Assembly (NCBI RefSeq): GCF_030697065.1
Contig: NZ_JAUYQU010000092.1
Span: 1-56,582 of the forward strand
Length of the DNA: 56,582 bases
Direction of reading: 5' to 3'
Origin: Bradyrhizobium sp.
GTDB taxonomy: Bacteria; Pseudomonadota; Alphaproteobacteria; Rhizobiales; Xanthobacteraceae
The first letter of the stretch is position 1, and every line of letters starts with the position of its first letter. The notes under the pieces are model-generated. The model was not told where the DNA came from. It saw only the letters and a list, made by a program, of their open reading frames with translations, and did no database searches. Position numbers and translations under genes: made by a program. Shown here one piece after another: positions 31,983-41,014 of this stretch.

Positions 31983-33428
31983 ATGGCCGGCAATTCCGCA
32001 AAAAAGCTGTTCGTCGGGCCCCGGTTCCGGCGAATCCGCCAGCAATTGGGGCTGTCGCAGACCCAGATGGCCGAGGGGCTGGAGATTTCGCCGAGCTATA
32101 TCAACCTGATCGAGCGCAACCAGCGGCCGGTGACGGCGCAGCTGCTGCTGCGGCTGGCGGAGACCTATGATCTCGATCTGCGCGACCTCGCCACCGCCGA
32201 CGAGGACCGCTTCTTCGCCGAACTGAACGAGATCTTCTCCGATCCCCTGTTCCGGCAGATCGATCTGCCGAAGCAGGAACTGCGCGACCTCGCCGAATTG
32301 TGCCCCGGTGTGACCCATTCCCTGCAGCGCCTCTATGCCGCCTATACCGAAGCCCGGCGCGGCGAGACCATGGTGGCGGCGCAAATGGCCGACCGCGACG
32401 AGGGCACCCGTTACGAGGCCAATCCGATCGAGCGCATCCGCGACCTGATAGAGGCCAACCGCAACTATTTCCCCGAACTGGAACACGCTGCCGAAACCCT
32501 GCGCGACGAGCTGAACGTGCCCGCGGAAGAGCTGTTCGCGGCACTGGCAGCGCGCCTGCGCGAAAAGCATTCGGTCGTCACCCGCATCATGCCGGTCGAC
32601 GTCATGCGCGAGACCCTGCGGCGCTTCGACCGGCATCGCCGGCAACTGCTGATCTCCGAACTGGTGGACAGCCCCGGCCGCGCCTTCCAGCTCGCGTTCC
32701 AGATCGGTCTGACCGAATGCAGCGGCAGTTTCGATGCCATCGTCAACCGCGCGGGGCCGCTCGACGATACGCCGCGACGGCTGTATCGCATCACGCTGGC
32801 CAATTATTTCGCAGCGGCCGTGATGATGCCCTATCAGGCCTTTCACGGTGCCGCGGAGGCGTTGAGCTACGACGTCCACGTGCTGGCGCAACGCTTCAAC
32901 GCCGGTTTTGAGCAGGTCTGCCATCGCCTGACAACGCTGCAGCGGCCCAATGCGCGCGGCGTGCCGTTTTTCCTGTTGCGGGTCGACAATGCCGGCAACG
33001 TGTCGAAACGGTTCTCCTCCGGCACGTTTCCGTTCTCAAAATTCGGCGGCACCTGCCCGCTGTGGAACGTGCACTCGACTTTCGATACGCCGGACCGGCT
33101 GCTCAAGCAGGTGATCGAACTGCCCGACGGCACGCGCTACTTCTCGATCGCGCAGATGGTGCGCCGGCCGGTGGCGCCCCATCCGCAGCCGCAGCCGCGC
33201 TTTGCGATCGGCCTAGGCTGCGAAATCCGCCACGCGACCAAACTCGTCTACGCCACCGGGATAGACCTCGAAAAAGCCGAGGGCACCCCGATCGGCGTCA
33301 ACTGCCGGCTCTGCGAACGCGAAAACTGCAGCCAGCGCGCCGAACCGCCGATCACCCGGACGCTGATCCTCGATGAGAACACGCGAAGGGTGAGCTCGTT
33401 CGCGTTCTCGAATGCGAGAGAACTGTGA
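31983..33428 (+). CDS. ScfR/RamB-type short-chain fatty acyl transcriptional regulator
   Basis: The 481-residue protein has an N-terminal XRE helix-turn-helix (FRRIRQQLGLSQTQMAEGLE, ISPSYINLIERNQRPVTAQL; about 13-65), a central ImmA/IrrE-like domain (about 150-300) with no HExxH motif, and a DUF2083 C-terminus with the Cys signature NCRLCERENCSQRAEPP. Proteins of this type sense short-chain acyl-CoAs and control glyoxylate or propionate genes. Its position, divergent from isocitrate lyase, strongly suggests that it regulates aceA. The ATG at 31983 is preceded by AGGA at a normal distance; a longer reading to 31944 has no such site. Confidence 0.9.
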   Translation: MAGNSAKKLFVGPRFRRIRQQLGLSQTQMAEGLEISPSYINLIERNQRPVTAQLLLRLAETYDLDLRDLATADEDRFFAELNEIFSDPLFRQIDLPKQELRDLAELCPGVTHSLQRLYAAYTEARRGETMVAAQMADRDEGTRYEANPIERIRDLIEANRNYFPELEHAAETLRDELNVPAEELFAALAARLREKHSVVTRIMPVDVMRETLRRFDRHRRQLLISELVDSPGRAFQLAFQIGLTECSGSFDAIVNRAGPLDDTPRRLYRITLANYFAAAVMMPYQAFHGAAEALSYDVHVLAQRFNAGFEQVCHRLTTLQRPNARGVPFFLLRVDNAGNVSKRFSSGTFPFSKFGGTCPLWNVHSTFDTPDRLLKQVIELPDGTRYFSIAQMVRRPVAPHPQPQPRFAIGLGCEIRHATKLVYATGIDLEKAEGTPIGVNCRLCERENCSQRAEPPITRTLILDENTRRVSSFAFSNAREL

Positions 33429-33569
33429 GGGGAACCGTGGTTTCGGACGCCGTCGACAGCCAAAGGCTTGGACGAAACGTGATACGAACATTGCACGACT
33501 GGCGAAGCTGAACTGGACTTGAAAATGGTGCTGGGGTGAATCTGGCGCCGACCGCGAGGAGGGAGCGTC

Positions 33570-34208
33570 ATGAGCACCACGGAAATGGCCGGATATGTTG
33601 CGGCCCTCCTCGTCTTTCTGACTTTCTACATGAAGACGATGGTTCCGCTTCGCCTAGTGGGCATTTTGAGCAACTGCGTTTTCATCACCTACGCGTATCT
33701 CGCCAACCTGCATCCGGTGCTGGTTCTGCACCTCATTTTGCTGCCGTTGAATGGCTTGCGGCTTCGCCAGATGCTGCGGCTGACAAGAGACGTGCGCGAT
33801 GCCACGCAAGGTAATCTCAACATGGACTGGCTCAAGCCGTTCACGTCGATGCGCCGGTTCAAGCGTGGCGACGTAGTCTTTCGCAAGGGCGACGCTGCCG
33901 ACGCCATGTACTTCGTGGTTTCCGGCCGGTTTCGTCTGGCCGAATTGGGGAAGGATATGTTGTTGGGACATATCGTCGGCGAACTTGGGTTGTTGGCGCC
34001 CGACCAATTGCGTACGCAGACGCTTGAATGCGTCGAGGACGGAGAAATGCTGCATGTCACATATGAGCAGGTGAAGCAGCTTTGCTATCAGAACCCGCAG
34101 TTCGGTTTCTATTTTCTGCAGCTCACCACGCGGCGACTGTTCGAGAATATTTCAAAACTGGAACGCGACGCGGCAGCCTACCGGATCGCGGCTTCCAGTC
34201 AGGCCTGA
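33570..34208 (+). CDS. Membrane protein with cyclic-nucleotide-binding-like domain
   Basis: The 212-residue protein has about three N-terminal membrane helices (YVAALLVFLTFYMKTM, PLRLVGILSNCVFITYAYLA, PVLVLHLILLPLNGLRL; residues 8-65), followed by a cNMP-type beta roll (about 92-205) with FKRGDVVFRKGDAADAMYFV and VSGRFRLAELG. The phosphate-binding cassette is partly degenerate (GHIVGELGLLAPDQLRTQTL, where the canonical arginine is in LRTQT). There is no DNA-binding domain, so it is not a Crp regulator. The layout of three helices plus a cNMP-like domain recalls Popeye-domain proteins. GGAGGG lies ahead of the ATG. Confidence 0.8.
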   Translation: MSTTEMAGYVAALLVFLTFYMKTMVPLRLVGILSNCVFITYAYLANLHPVLVLHLILLPLNGLRLRQMLRLTRDVRDATQGNLNMDWLKPFTSMRRFKRGDVVFRKGDAADAMYFVVSGRFRLAELGKDMLLGHIVGELGLLAPDQLRTQTLECVEDGEMLHVTYEQVKQLCYQNPQFGFYFLQLTTRRLFENISKLERDAAAYRIAASSQA

Positions 34209-34303
34209 CAATCGTCTTTTGGCTGGACGTCCTGAAGCGTCTGGGCGAACCGGCGAATGGAGAGAACTCAGGGAAATTGGGGGTTTTTCACCGCGCTGTC
34301 GCT

Positions 34304-34573
34304 TCAGCTCTCGTGGCCGGTGAATCTCTTGTAGATCCAGCGTCGGCCATCATGGCGGCGCCAGACCCGGCCGGTCAGCAGTTTCCCGGTGATCGACCGC
34401 CGGGGGACGATCACGTTCCAGAGGTGCCAGACCTCGGCCCAGGCCGGTTTCGGGCTGAGGCCCAGTATTCGAAATCGCTCCCGGCTTTCAGCGAGCATAT
34501 GGTTTTCCGAAAAGCAGGCCGGATGGAAGGTCTCCAGCACCTCACAGAATAGCCCGCGTCGGCCGCCCTGCAA
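34304..34573 (-). CDS. Small conserved basic protein, unknown
   Basis: An 89-residue reading frame. The C-terminal half, WHLWNVIVPRRSITGKLLTG and RVWRRHDGRRWIYKRF, is well formed and I have seen very similar short proteins in Bradyrhizobium genomes. The N-terminal third is less certain, and the true start may be the ATG at 34498 (MLAESRERFRILG). No ribosome binding site stands out. No function is known. Confidence 0.5.
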   Translation of the reverse strand: MQGGRRGLFCEVLETFHPACFSENHMLAESRERFRILGLSPKPAWAEVWHLWNVIVPRRSITGKLLTGRVWRRHDGRRWIYKRFTGHES

Positions 34574-34628
34574 TCGAAGTCGCCGGTTAAGCTAACCCGT
34601 CAACCTTACCGGCCCGGGCTTGCGGGCA

Positions 34629-34844
34629 TCAATGGCGGTGACGCTTTTTCGGGGGATGGACGCGCGCGGGCCGTGTCGGGAGAACCGACCCCGACTGGTT
34701 CGGGACATAGCCCCGGGATTCCTGCAGGCGCCGCTGATAGCCGGGCGAACTCATAATGCTGGCGGCCGCTCCGCCGCGCGCAAACGCCTCGCTCGCGGTG
34801 AGCAGGACCAACAGGGCTGCGGCGTATTTCAGGAACTTGTTCAT
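34629..34844 (-). CDS. Small secreted protein, unknown
   Basis: The 71-residue protein has a clear signal peptide (MNKFLKYAAALLVLLTASEAFA) and a mature part of about 50 residues rich in Ser, Pro, Arg and His, ending HPPKKRHRH. The His/Lys tail might bind metal or nucleic acid, but I would not press that. A GTGGCGAATG-type leader offers no strong ribosome binding site. It is divergent from the ketopantoate reductase gene. Confidence 0.7.
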   Translation of the reverse strand: MNKFLKYAAALLVLLTASEAFARGGAAASIMSSPGYQRRLQESRGYVPNQSGSVLPTRPARVHPPKKRHRH

Positions 34845-34965
34845 TCGCCACTTCCGGAAAAATTTGCGATGGCTGGGTAATCGGAGATATCACACATCGT
34901 TCCAGTCTTGTCCTCCGTCGCGGTGAACTGCGGGCAGAGAAAACAATCGATCAGGGAGAAAGAAC

Positions 34966-35889
34966 ATGCGGATCGCGGTAGTGGGCGCCGGCGGCGTCGG
35001 CGGCGGATTTGGCGCGGCACTGGCGCAGGCGGGAGCCGATGTCACCTTCATCGCGCGCGGCGCCCATCTCGCCGCCATGCAGGGCGCCGGACTGAAAGTC
35101 CACAGCCCCCGCGGCGACAGCCATCTGGTGCCGACCCGGGCGACCGATGATCCCGCCGCGATCGGCACCGTCGATATCGTGCTGTTCTGCGTCAAGCTGT
35201 GGGACGTCGAAAGCGCGGGCGAACGCATCAAGCCGCTGGTCGGTCCCGGCACCGCCGTGATCCCGCTGCAGAACGGCATCGACGCGCATGAGCGGCTGAT
35301 TCCGATATTGGGCGAGAGCGCGGTGATGGGCGGCGTGGCGCAGATATCGGCCTCGATTACCGCGCCCGGCACGATCACCCAGGTCGGCACCTTCATGCGG
35401 ATGATTTTTGGCGAACTCGACGGCAGCCGCAGCCGGCGCGCCGAGGATTTTCTCGCGCTGTGCCAGAAGGCCGGCTTCGAATCCACCTTGAGCGACCAGA
35501 TCCTGACCGACCTCTGGATGAAGTTCGTGCTGCTCGCCGCCAACGCCAGCATCACCGCGCTGGCGCGCCAGCCGATCGGCCAGTTGCGCGACGACCCCGA
35601 CATCCGCCCCGTCTTCATCGCCGCCCACCAGGAAGTAATCGACGTCGCCCGTGCCAAGGGCATCGCGCTGCCGGCCGATGCGCTCGCGAAAATCCTGGAA
35701 TTCAACCGCCAAGCGCCGCCCACCATGCGCGCCTCGATGGCGCTCGACCTCGAGCGCGGCAACCGGCTGGAGCTGCCCTGGCTCGGCGGCAAGGTCGCGG
35801 AGCTGGGCAAGCAACTGGGCGTGCCGACCCCGACGCACAGCGTGATGTACGCGATGCTGAAGCCGTATGCGATGGGGAAGATCGGGTAG
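34966..35889 (+). CDS. panE: 2-dehydropantoate 2-reductase (ketopantoate reductase)
   Basis: The 307-residue protein has an N-terminal Rossmann fold with MRIAVVGAGGVGGGFGAALA, the NADPH-binding region, VDIVLFCVKLWD and the GTAVIPLQNGID strand. The C-terminal helical domain contains the catalytic lysine region ILTDLWMKFVLLAANASITA and the NRLELPWLGGKV motif. It reduces ketopantoate to pantoate in pantothenate and CoA biosynthesis. Bacteria of this group often carry several paralogues, so the exact substrate may differ. GGGAG precedes the ATG. Confidence 0.88.
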   Translation: MRIAVVGAGGVGGGFGAALAQAGADVTFIARGAHLAAMQGAGLKVHSPRGDSHLVPTRATDDPAAIGTVDIVLFCVKLWDVESAGERIKPLVGPGTAVIPLQNGIDAHERLIPILGESAVMGGVAQISASITAPGTITQVGTFMRMIFGELDGSRSRRAEDFLALCQKAGFESTLSDQILTDLWMKFVLLAANASITALARQPIGQLRDDPDIRPVFIAAHQEVIDVARAKGIALPADALAKILEFNRQAPPTMRASMALDLERGNRLELPWLGGKVAELGKQLGVPTPTHSVMYAMLKPYAMGKIG

Positions 35890-35924
35890 CGGGAAGGCCG
35901 TTGCGTGTGTCGAAGACACCCGCC

Positions 35925-36104
35925 TCACGTGCATCCCGTCGCCACATCGTCGCTCGAATCCACCAGCCCGATCAGCGGTACGTCGACGCCTAATGTCAGC
36001 TCCATGATCGCGCCGGCGACGGCATAGATGACGGCGAGCTCGGCCGCGCCGAAGGCCGCCAATGCCCCCAGGCCCAATACTGTTCTAATCCTGTTCGAAC
36101 CCAC
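35925..36104 (-). CDS. Candidate small membrane protein
   Basis: A 59-codon frame starting GTG at 36104 and preceded by GGGGGG seven bases earlier. The translation is GSNRIRTVLGLGALAAFGAA, ELAVIYAVAGAIMELTLGV and an acidic tail VDSSDDVATGCT, giving one membrane helix with a basic N-terminus. Third codon positions are GC-rich. It matches no family I know. It converges with panE, 36 bases from its stop. Confidence 0.35.
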   Translation of the reverse strand: MGSNRIRTVLGLGALAAFGAAELAVIYAVAGAIMELTLGVDVPLIGLVDSSDDVATGCT

Positions 36105-36393
36105 GATAATCCCCCCGCTTCAGCCTTTCGGTTCTGATCGAATGACAACCGGGCCTCGGTCTTTCTGGGCGCGTTTCCCTGTCGCGAACCCGGAGTCCGC
36201 TTCGAAGCACTTGATGAAACCTCACTATCATAGGTACTGCCGGCGAGGTGGCCCGGCCGGGTTCCAATTGTCCTTAACCCTAATTCACCAACGCTCGATT
36301 AACCCATTGGGCGCACCTTTTACGCCGCCCGTCTGGCCGCGGGGCACCAGCCGCCGCCCGAGCAATGGGCATCCTTTTGCAGGGTGGGACCCC

Positions 36394-36631
36394 ATGGACT
36401 ACCAAGCGTTCAATAACGCCAGCCTCATCGTGATGTACGAGAGCGTGCGCGGCGCGCTGGCATCGGACGATGCGCTCGCCGGTCTGGGCGAGGAACGCCG
36501 ATTTCGCGTACGCGAAACCCCCGACTGGAAGAAGCACGCGGCCGACCTCGACCGAGATGCTCAAGCGCGGGATGTTTTTCGAGGTCATCGACTGGTCCGA
36601 GGACCAGGCGACACTGCCGTTCGAGCGATGA
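36394..36631 (+). pseudogene. Small conserved protein, frameshifted in its second half
   Basis: From the ATG at 36394 the frame reads MDYQAFNNASLIVMYESVRG ... VRETPDWKKHAADL, a conserved small protein of this family of bacteria. It then runs into a different, unlikely sequence. The neighbouring frame continues naturally with EMLKRGMFFEVIDWSEDQAT and LPFER and stops at 36631. The join is near GACCTCGACCGAGATG at about 36548-36563 and needs one base removed or two added. GGTGGGA lies about five bases before the ATG. Function is unknown. Confidence 0.65.
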
Positions 36632-36725
36632 CGCGGTGAGGCCCCGGGACTTCGTACCCGACGGGCATTCTTCAGAAACCTTGCCTGACGGGTTGAACCA
36701 ATTCGTTCGCAAGGCGTTATCCATC

Positions 36726-36941
36726 ATGCCCCGACCGAATCCATCATCGACCGGCCCCATGAGCGTTCAGCCCGTCGCACACGGTTCGATCACGCCGATG
36801 CAATCGCAGGCCCTCACGCTGGTGACGAAGCAGAAGTCGAAAAAGAAACAATCGGCCAGGGCGGACGCGGTCCGCATCGCAAGGGCGAAAATCAGCCGCC
36901 GCGGCTCGCTGAGCAAGCAGCGTCAGGCGCTTAAAGGCTAG
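36726..36941 (+). CDS. Small lysine-rich protein, uncertain
   Basis: A 71-residue frame whose second half is strongly basic, LVTKQKSKKKQSARADAVRI and ARAKISRRGSLSKQRQALKG, and could bind nucleic acid. AAGG lies about eleven bases before the ATG at 36726; another ATG lies at 36759. I do not recognise a family. It follows the frameshifted small gene and precedes the membrane protein at 37061. Confidence 0.4.
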   Translation: MPRPNPSSTGPMSVQPVAHGSITPMQSQALTLVTKQKSKKKQSARADAVRIARAKISRRGSLSKQRQALKG

Positions 36942-37060
36942 GCGAAACGAAATTCCATCGACTTCTCCGAGGTAAAGGCGCACTTTCCTGCAGTCCGACG
37001 CCGAATTCCAGGGCAATCCAGCATCGGCCTGGACCCTGTCCAACCATCGAGGCGACCCGC

Positions 37061-37336
37061 ATGCGCGACCCCGCCATCACGTTCATCGTCATCCTTCTCA
37101 TCGGCATTGCCGCCGGCCTGATGTTCGACCGACTCGCCGGGCCATCCTGGCTGGCCCGACAGTTCTCCGGATCCAGCCGCGGCATCATTACCAGTGCGCT
37201 GGTAGGAATTGCCGGCGCCTTCATCGGCTTTCACATCGCGGTGCTGTTGGCGCTGGGCAGCGGACTGCTGATGGCGGTGATCGCGGCAGCGCTCGGGGCG
37301 GCCGCGGTGCTGTTCACCTGGCGAATGGCCAAATAG
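37061..37336 (+). CDS. GlsB/YeaQ/YmgE-family membrane protein
   Basis: The 91-residue protein has three membrane helices, starting with AITFIVILLIGIAAGLMFDR, and the family motif GIITSALVGIAGAFIGFHIA. The third helix is LLMAVIAAALGAAAVLFTW. Members, sometimes called transglycosylase-associated proteins, are induced in stress; their activity is unproven. GAGGCG lies eight bases before the ATG. It converges with the molybdenum hydroxylase operon, 63 bases from its end. Confidence 0.75.
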   Translation: MRDPAITFIVILLIGIAAGLMFDRLAGPSWLARQFSGSSRGIITSALVGIAGAFIGFHIAVLLALGSGLLMAVIAAALGAAAVLFTWRMAK

Positions 37337-37398
37337 CCGCGCTCTCCAGGACACCCGCTTTCCCGTTCACGGGTGATGACGGTCTATGGGCGTCCACA

Positions 37399-39660
37399 TC
37401 ACTCCGCTGCTTGACGCGTCTCGGGACCTTCGATCACCTCCAGCACCACCGGCGGCGACATCGGCAGACTGTAGAAGCGCTTGCCGAGGGCGTTGTGGAT
37501 AGCGTTGGCGACGGCGGCCATGACGGGGACCAGCGGCACTTCGCCGACGCCCTTGACGCCTTGCGGATGTTTCGGGTTTGGCACTTCGACCATCACGGTG
37601 TCGAGCATCGGCAGGTCCGAACAAACCGGCATGCGGTAGTCGAGGAAACCGGGATTATCGACCTTGCCGCTCTTGTTGTAGATGTACTCTTCGTTGAGCG
37701 CCCAGCCGATGCCCTGCGCGACGCCGCCCTGGATCTGGCCTTCGACATAGCCGGGATGAATGGCGCGGCCGACGTCTTGCACGGCGGTGTAGCGGATCAC
37801 CCGGACGATGCCGAGCTCGGGATCGACCTCGACGTCGCAGATATGCGTGCCGAAGCCGCCTTCGGCGCCCTCGGTGTTGAGTTGAACGCCGGCGCCGATC
37901 GGTCCGCCCATCGACGGCGCCTTGGCGGCGAGTTCGGCCAGCGTCAGCGGTTCGAACTGGCCGGCGTTGGGGCTGGCCGGATGCGCCGCGCCGTTCTCCC
38001 ATTTCACCGCTTCGGGATCGATGTCCCAGATTTTTGCCGCACGCTCCTTCAGCGTAGCGATGATCTTGTCGGTCGACTGCGTCACCACGATCGCGGAAGC
38101 GAACAGCACGCGGCTGCCGCCGGTGAGATTGGAGAAGCCGATGGTGGCGGTGTCGCCGATCAGCACGGACACCCGCTTGTAGTCGATGCCAAGCAGCTCG
38201 GCGCAGATGTTGGCGATCGCGGCGCGCGAGCCGCCGACATCGGGATGGCCCGTGGTGACGACCACATTGCCGTCCTCGGTGATGTTGACCTGGGCGGAGG
38301 ATTCGCCGCCGGCATTGAACCAGAAGCCGGAAGCGACGCCCCTGCCCTGCAGCTTGCCGAGCGGCGCGGAATAATGCGGATGCGATTTCGCGGCCTGCAG
38401 CGTCTCGACGTAGCCGATGCGCGGAAACACCGGGCCGAACGCCGCCTTGGTGCCCTGCCTTGCGGCGTTCTTCAGCCGCAGGTCGAGCGGATCCATTTTC
38501 AGCGCTTCGGCGAGTTCGTCGAGCACGCACTCCACCGCATAGGCGCCGATCGGCGCCCCCGGGGCGCGGTAGGCCGCAACCTTGGAGCGGTTGGAGAGCA
38601 CGTCGAAGCCGACCGCGAGCACATGCGGGATATCGTAAGGCGAGAAACTGCAGCCGACCGCGCCGCGGTTCGGCGAGCCCGGCAATGCGCCGGCCTGCAG
38701 GTAGAAGGTGCCCTGCGCGGCGACGATGGTGCCGTCCTTTTTCGCGCCGATCTTGACGGTGCTCTTCGAGCCTGACGTCGGCCCGGTCGCCCGCATCACT
38801 TCCTCGCGGGTCATCACCATCTTGACCGGACGGCCGGATTTTTTCGCCAGCAGTGTCGCCAGCGGTTCGAGGTAGACGATGGTCTTGCCGCCGAACCCGC
38901 CGCCGATTTCGGCGGGGATGGCGCGGATGTCGCTCTGCGGGATGCCGGTGAGATACGCCGTCATCGCGCGCACCATGAACTGGCCCTGGCTCGAACTCCA
39001 GATCGTGGTCTTGTTGTCGGCGCCGACGCTGACCAGGCAGGCATGCGGTTCGATATAACCCTGATGCACCGGGCGGGTGGTGAAGCTGCGCTCGACGATT
39101 ACTTCCGCTTGCGCAAAGCCTTCGGCGACGTCACCCTTCTTGACCTCGAGCCGGCCGCCGATGTTGGACGGCTTGCCCTCGAACTTCATGAAATCGTGCA
39201 GGATCGGCGCATCCGGCGCGATCGCGTCGTCGATCTCGATCACCCAGGGCAGCACTTCATATTCCACCTCGATCAGCTCGCAGGCCTTGGCCGCGATCGC
39301 CTCCGTGGTGGCGGCCACTGCCGCGATGGGGTGGCCGGGGAACAGCGCCTTTTCCCGCGCCATCACGTTGCGGCACATCCAGCGCATGTCCTGGATTCCG
39401 AGCATCACCGACTTGTCGACCGGGAAGTCGACGACGTCGCGCGCCGACACCACCGCCTTGACGCCGGGCAGCGCCTCGGCCTTCGAGGTGTCGATCGACT
39501 TGATGCGGGCATGCGGATGCGGGCTGCGCAGCACCTTGCCCCAGATCATACCGGGCATGTTGGTGTCGGCAGCGAACGCCGCGCGGCCGGTCACCTTGTC
39601 GGCGCCGTCGGGCCGGATCGTTCGTTCACCGATCCACTTGTTGTTGGTAACGACGTTCAT
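37399..39660 (-). CDS. Xanthine dehydrogenase-family molybdopterin-binding large subunit
   Basis: The 753-residue subunit has the a/b hammerhead start (RPDGADKVTGRAAFAADTNM, GMIWGKVLRSPHPHARI), the cofactor-binding segments EIGGGFGGKTIVYLEPLATL and AAYRAPGAPIGAYAVECVLD, and the catalytic glutamate in GVKGVGEVPLVPV. The active-site loop is AYRAPGAP and not the AYxCSFR of aerobic CO dehydrogenase, so it is not CODH; an aldehyde, purine or aromatic substrate is likely. It overlaps the iron-sulfur subunit gene by four bases and is third in an operon of FAD, Fe-S and Mo subunits. Confidence 0.9.
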   Translation of the reverse strand: MNVVTNNKWIGERTIRPDGADKVTGRAAFAADTNMPGMIWGKVLRSPHPHARIKSIDTSKAEALPGVKAVVSARDVVDFPVDKSVMLGIQDMRWMCRNVMAREKALFPGHPIAAVAATTEAIAAKACELIEVEYEVLPWVIEIDDAIAPDAPILHDFMKFEGKPSNIGGRLEVKKGDVAEGFAQAEVIVERSFTTRPVHQGYIEPHACLVSVGADNKTTIWSSSQGQFMVRAMTAYLTGIPQSDIRAIPAEIGGGFGGKTIVYLEPLATLLAKKSGRPVKMVMTREEVMRATGPTSGSKSTVKIGAKKDGTIVAAQGTFYLQAGALPGSPNRGAVGCSFSPYDIPHVLAVGFDVLSNRSKVAAYRAPGAPIGAYAVECVLDELAEALKMDPLDLRLKNAARQGTKAAFGPVFPRIGYVETLQAAKSHPHYSAPLGKLQGRGVASGFWFNAGGESSAQVNITEDGNVVVTTGHPDVGGSRAAIANICAELLGIDYKRVSVLIGDTATIGFSNLTGGSRVLFASAIVVTQSTDKIIATLKERAAKIWDIDPEAVKWENGAAHPASPNAGQFEPLTLAELAAKAPSMGGPIGAGVQLNTEGAEGGFGTHICDVEVDPELGIVRVIRYTAVQDVGRAIHPGYVEGQIQGGVAQGIGWALNEEYIYNKSGKVDNPGFLDYRMPVCSDLPMLDTVMVEVPNPKHPQGVKGVGEVPLVPVMAAVANAIHNALGKRFYSLPMSPPVVLEVIEGPETRQAAE

Positions 39661-40139
39661 TGCGCAGCCTCCCGCATTTCATCGGCGGTTTCCATCACCG
39701 CCCGCACGATCTTGTCGTAACCGGTACAGCGGCAGAGATTGCCGGCCAGCCAGAACCGCACCTCCTCCTCGCTCGGCTTCGAATTCTTCCGCAGCAGCGC
39801 GTCGGATGCGACCAGCATGCCTGACGTGCAGATGCCGCACTGCAGAGCCGCCATTTCCAGGAATTTCTGCTGCAGCGGATGCAACTTGTCGCCGTGGGCC
39901 ATGCCCTCGATGGTTTGCAACGCATGGCCCTCTGCCTCGACCGCCAGCATCAGGCAGGAACAGACCAGCCGGTCATCCAGCGTGATGCTGCAGGCGCCGC
40001 AATCGCCGGAGGCGCAGCCTTCCTTCGAACCGGTGAGGCCGAGCGGCCCGCGCAGCGCGTCGAGCATGGTGTCGGACGGCTCGCAGAGAAACTCCACCGG
40101 CTCGCCGTTGATGGTGGTGGATACGTGCAGCTTTGCCAT
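39657..40139 (-). CDS. 2Fe-2S small subunit of the molybdenum hydroxylase
   Basis: The 160-residue protein has an N-terminal plant-type ferredoxin cluster site, GCASGDCGACSITLDDRLVCSC, split here as GCASGDCGAC and LVCSC, and a C-terminal second cluster with CGICTSGML and CRCTGYDKIV. This is the usual two-cluster electron-transfer subunit that passes electrons from the Mo centre to FAD. Its gene starts five bases after the FAD subunit gene and overlaps the large subunit gene by four bases. Confidence 0.93.
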   Translation of the reverse strand: MAKLHVSTTINGEPVEFLCEPSDTMLDALRGPLGLTGSKEGCASGDCGACSITLDDRLVCSCLMLAVEAEGHALQTIEGMAHGDKLHPLQQKFLEMAALQCGICTSGMLVASDALLRKNSKPSEEEVRFWLAGNLCRCTGYDKIVRAVMETADEMREAAQ

Positions 40140-40144
40140 GATTT

Positions 40145-41014
40145 TCAGTTCCCTGCGGCGCGCCTGGCGGCGATCAAAGCCGTGCGCTTCAACAGCACGC
40201 CGGCAACTCTGGTGCGGTAAACGATGGTGCCGCGCTTGTCGTCGATCGGACGGCAGGCGGCGGAACAGGCGCTGGCGGCGGCCTTCAGCGCCGCATCGTC
40301 GAGCTTGCTGCCGATCAGCGCCTTGGCGGCCGCCTCGACCAGCAGCACGGTCGGCGCGACCGCGCCGAGGCCGACGCGCGCGGCGGTGCAGACACCGTCC
40401 TTGAGCGTAAGATTGACACCGACGCCGACCACGGCGATGTCCATTTCGGTGCGCGGAATCATGCGCAAGTAAGCGTCGCTCGACCCCTTCGGGCGCGGCG
40501 GCAGTGTGAAGCTGACCAGGATCTCGCCCGGCAGAAGATTGGTGCGGCCCGGGCCGGCCGGCACGTCTTCCACTTTCATCTCGCGGCGGCCGTTGGGGCC
40601 CTGCAGCGTGGCGATGGCGCCCGCGGCGACCAGGGCGGGCACGCTGTCACCGGCCGGCGATCCGTTGCACAGATTGCCGCCCGCCGAGGCGCGGCCCTGC
40701 ACCTGGGTGGAGCCGATAAGGTTGATGGCTTCCAGCAGGCCCGGCCAGGCCTTGCCGAAATGCGGATGTTCCGCCAGTACCGCGCCCGGGACGGCGGCGC
40801 CGATCCGAAAGCCGCCATCGGCGGTTGGCTCGATCGCGGTCATCTCGGTGATCTTCTTGATGTCGACGATCACGCCCGGCTTCACGGCCCCGGAACGCAT
40901 CTGCACCAGCAAATCGGTGCCACCGGCCAGGATGCGCCCGGCGCTGCCGGCGGAGGCAAAGGCCTTGACGGCTTCGTCGAGCGTGGCCGGCGCAAGATAT
41001 CGGAGTTCGGTCAT
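40145..41014 (-). CDS. FAD-binding medium subunit of the molybdenum hydroxylase
   Basis: The 289-residue protein has the two FAD-binding loops of the CoxM/XdhB family: RILAGGTDLLVQMRSGAVKP and ASAGGNLCNGSPAGDSVPAL. The C-terminal domain (LGAVAPTVLLVEAAAKALIG) is the standard CO dehydrogenase flavoprotein C-terminal fold. It is the first gene of the three-gene operon, in the order M-S-L seen for form II enzymes. The promoter should lie in 41015-41292. Electrons probably go to quinone or a cytochrome, not stated by the sequence. Confidence 0.92.
   Translation of the reverse strand: MTELRYLAPATLDEAVKAFASAGSAGRILAGGTDLLVQMRSGAVKPGVIVDIKKITEMTAIEPTADGGFRIGAAVPGAVLAEHPHFGKAWPGLLEAINLIGSTQVQGRASAGGNLCNGSPAGDSVPALVAAGAIATLQGPNGRREMKVEDVPAGPGRTNLLPGEILVSFTLPPRPKGSSDAYLRMIPRTEMDIAVVGVGVNLTLKDGVCTAARVGLGAVAPTVLLVEAAAKALIGSKLDDAALKAAASACSAACRPIDDKRGTIVYRTRVAGVLLKRTALIAARRAAGN

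Noticed and set aside
37399..41014. Aerobic CO dehydrogenase (coxMSL)
   Set aside because: The gene order fits, but the active-site loop lacks the Cys of AYxCSFR that holds copper.
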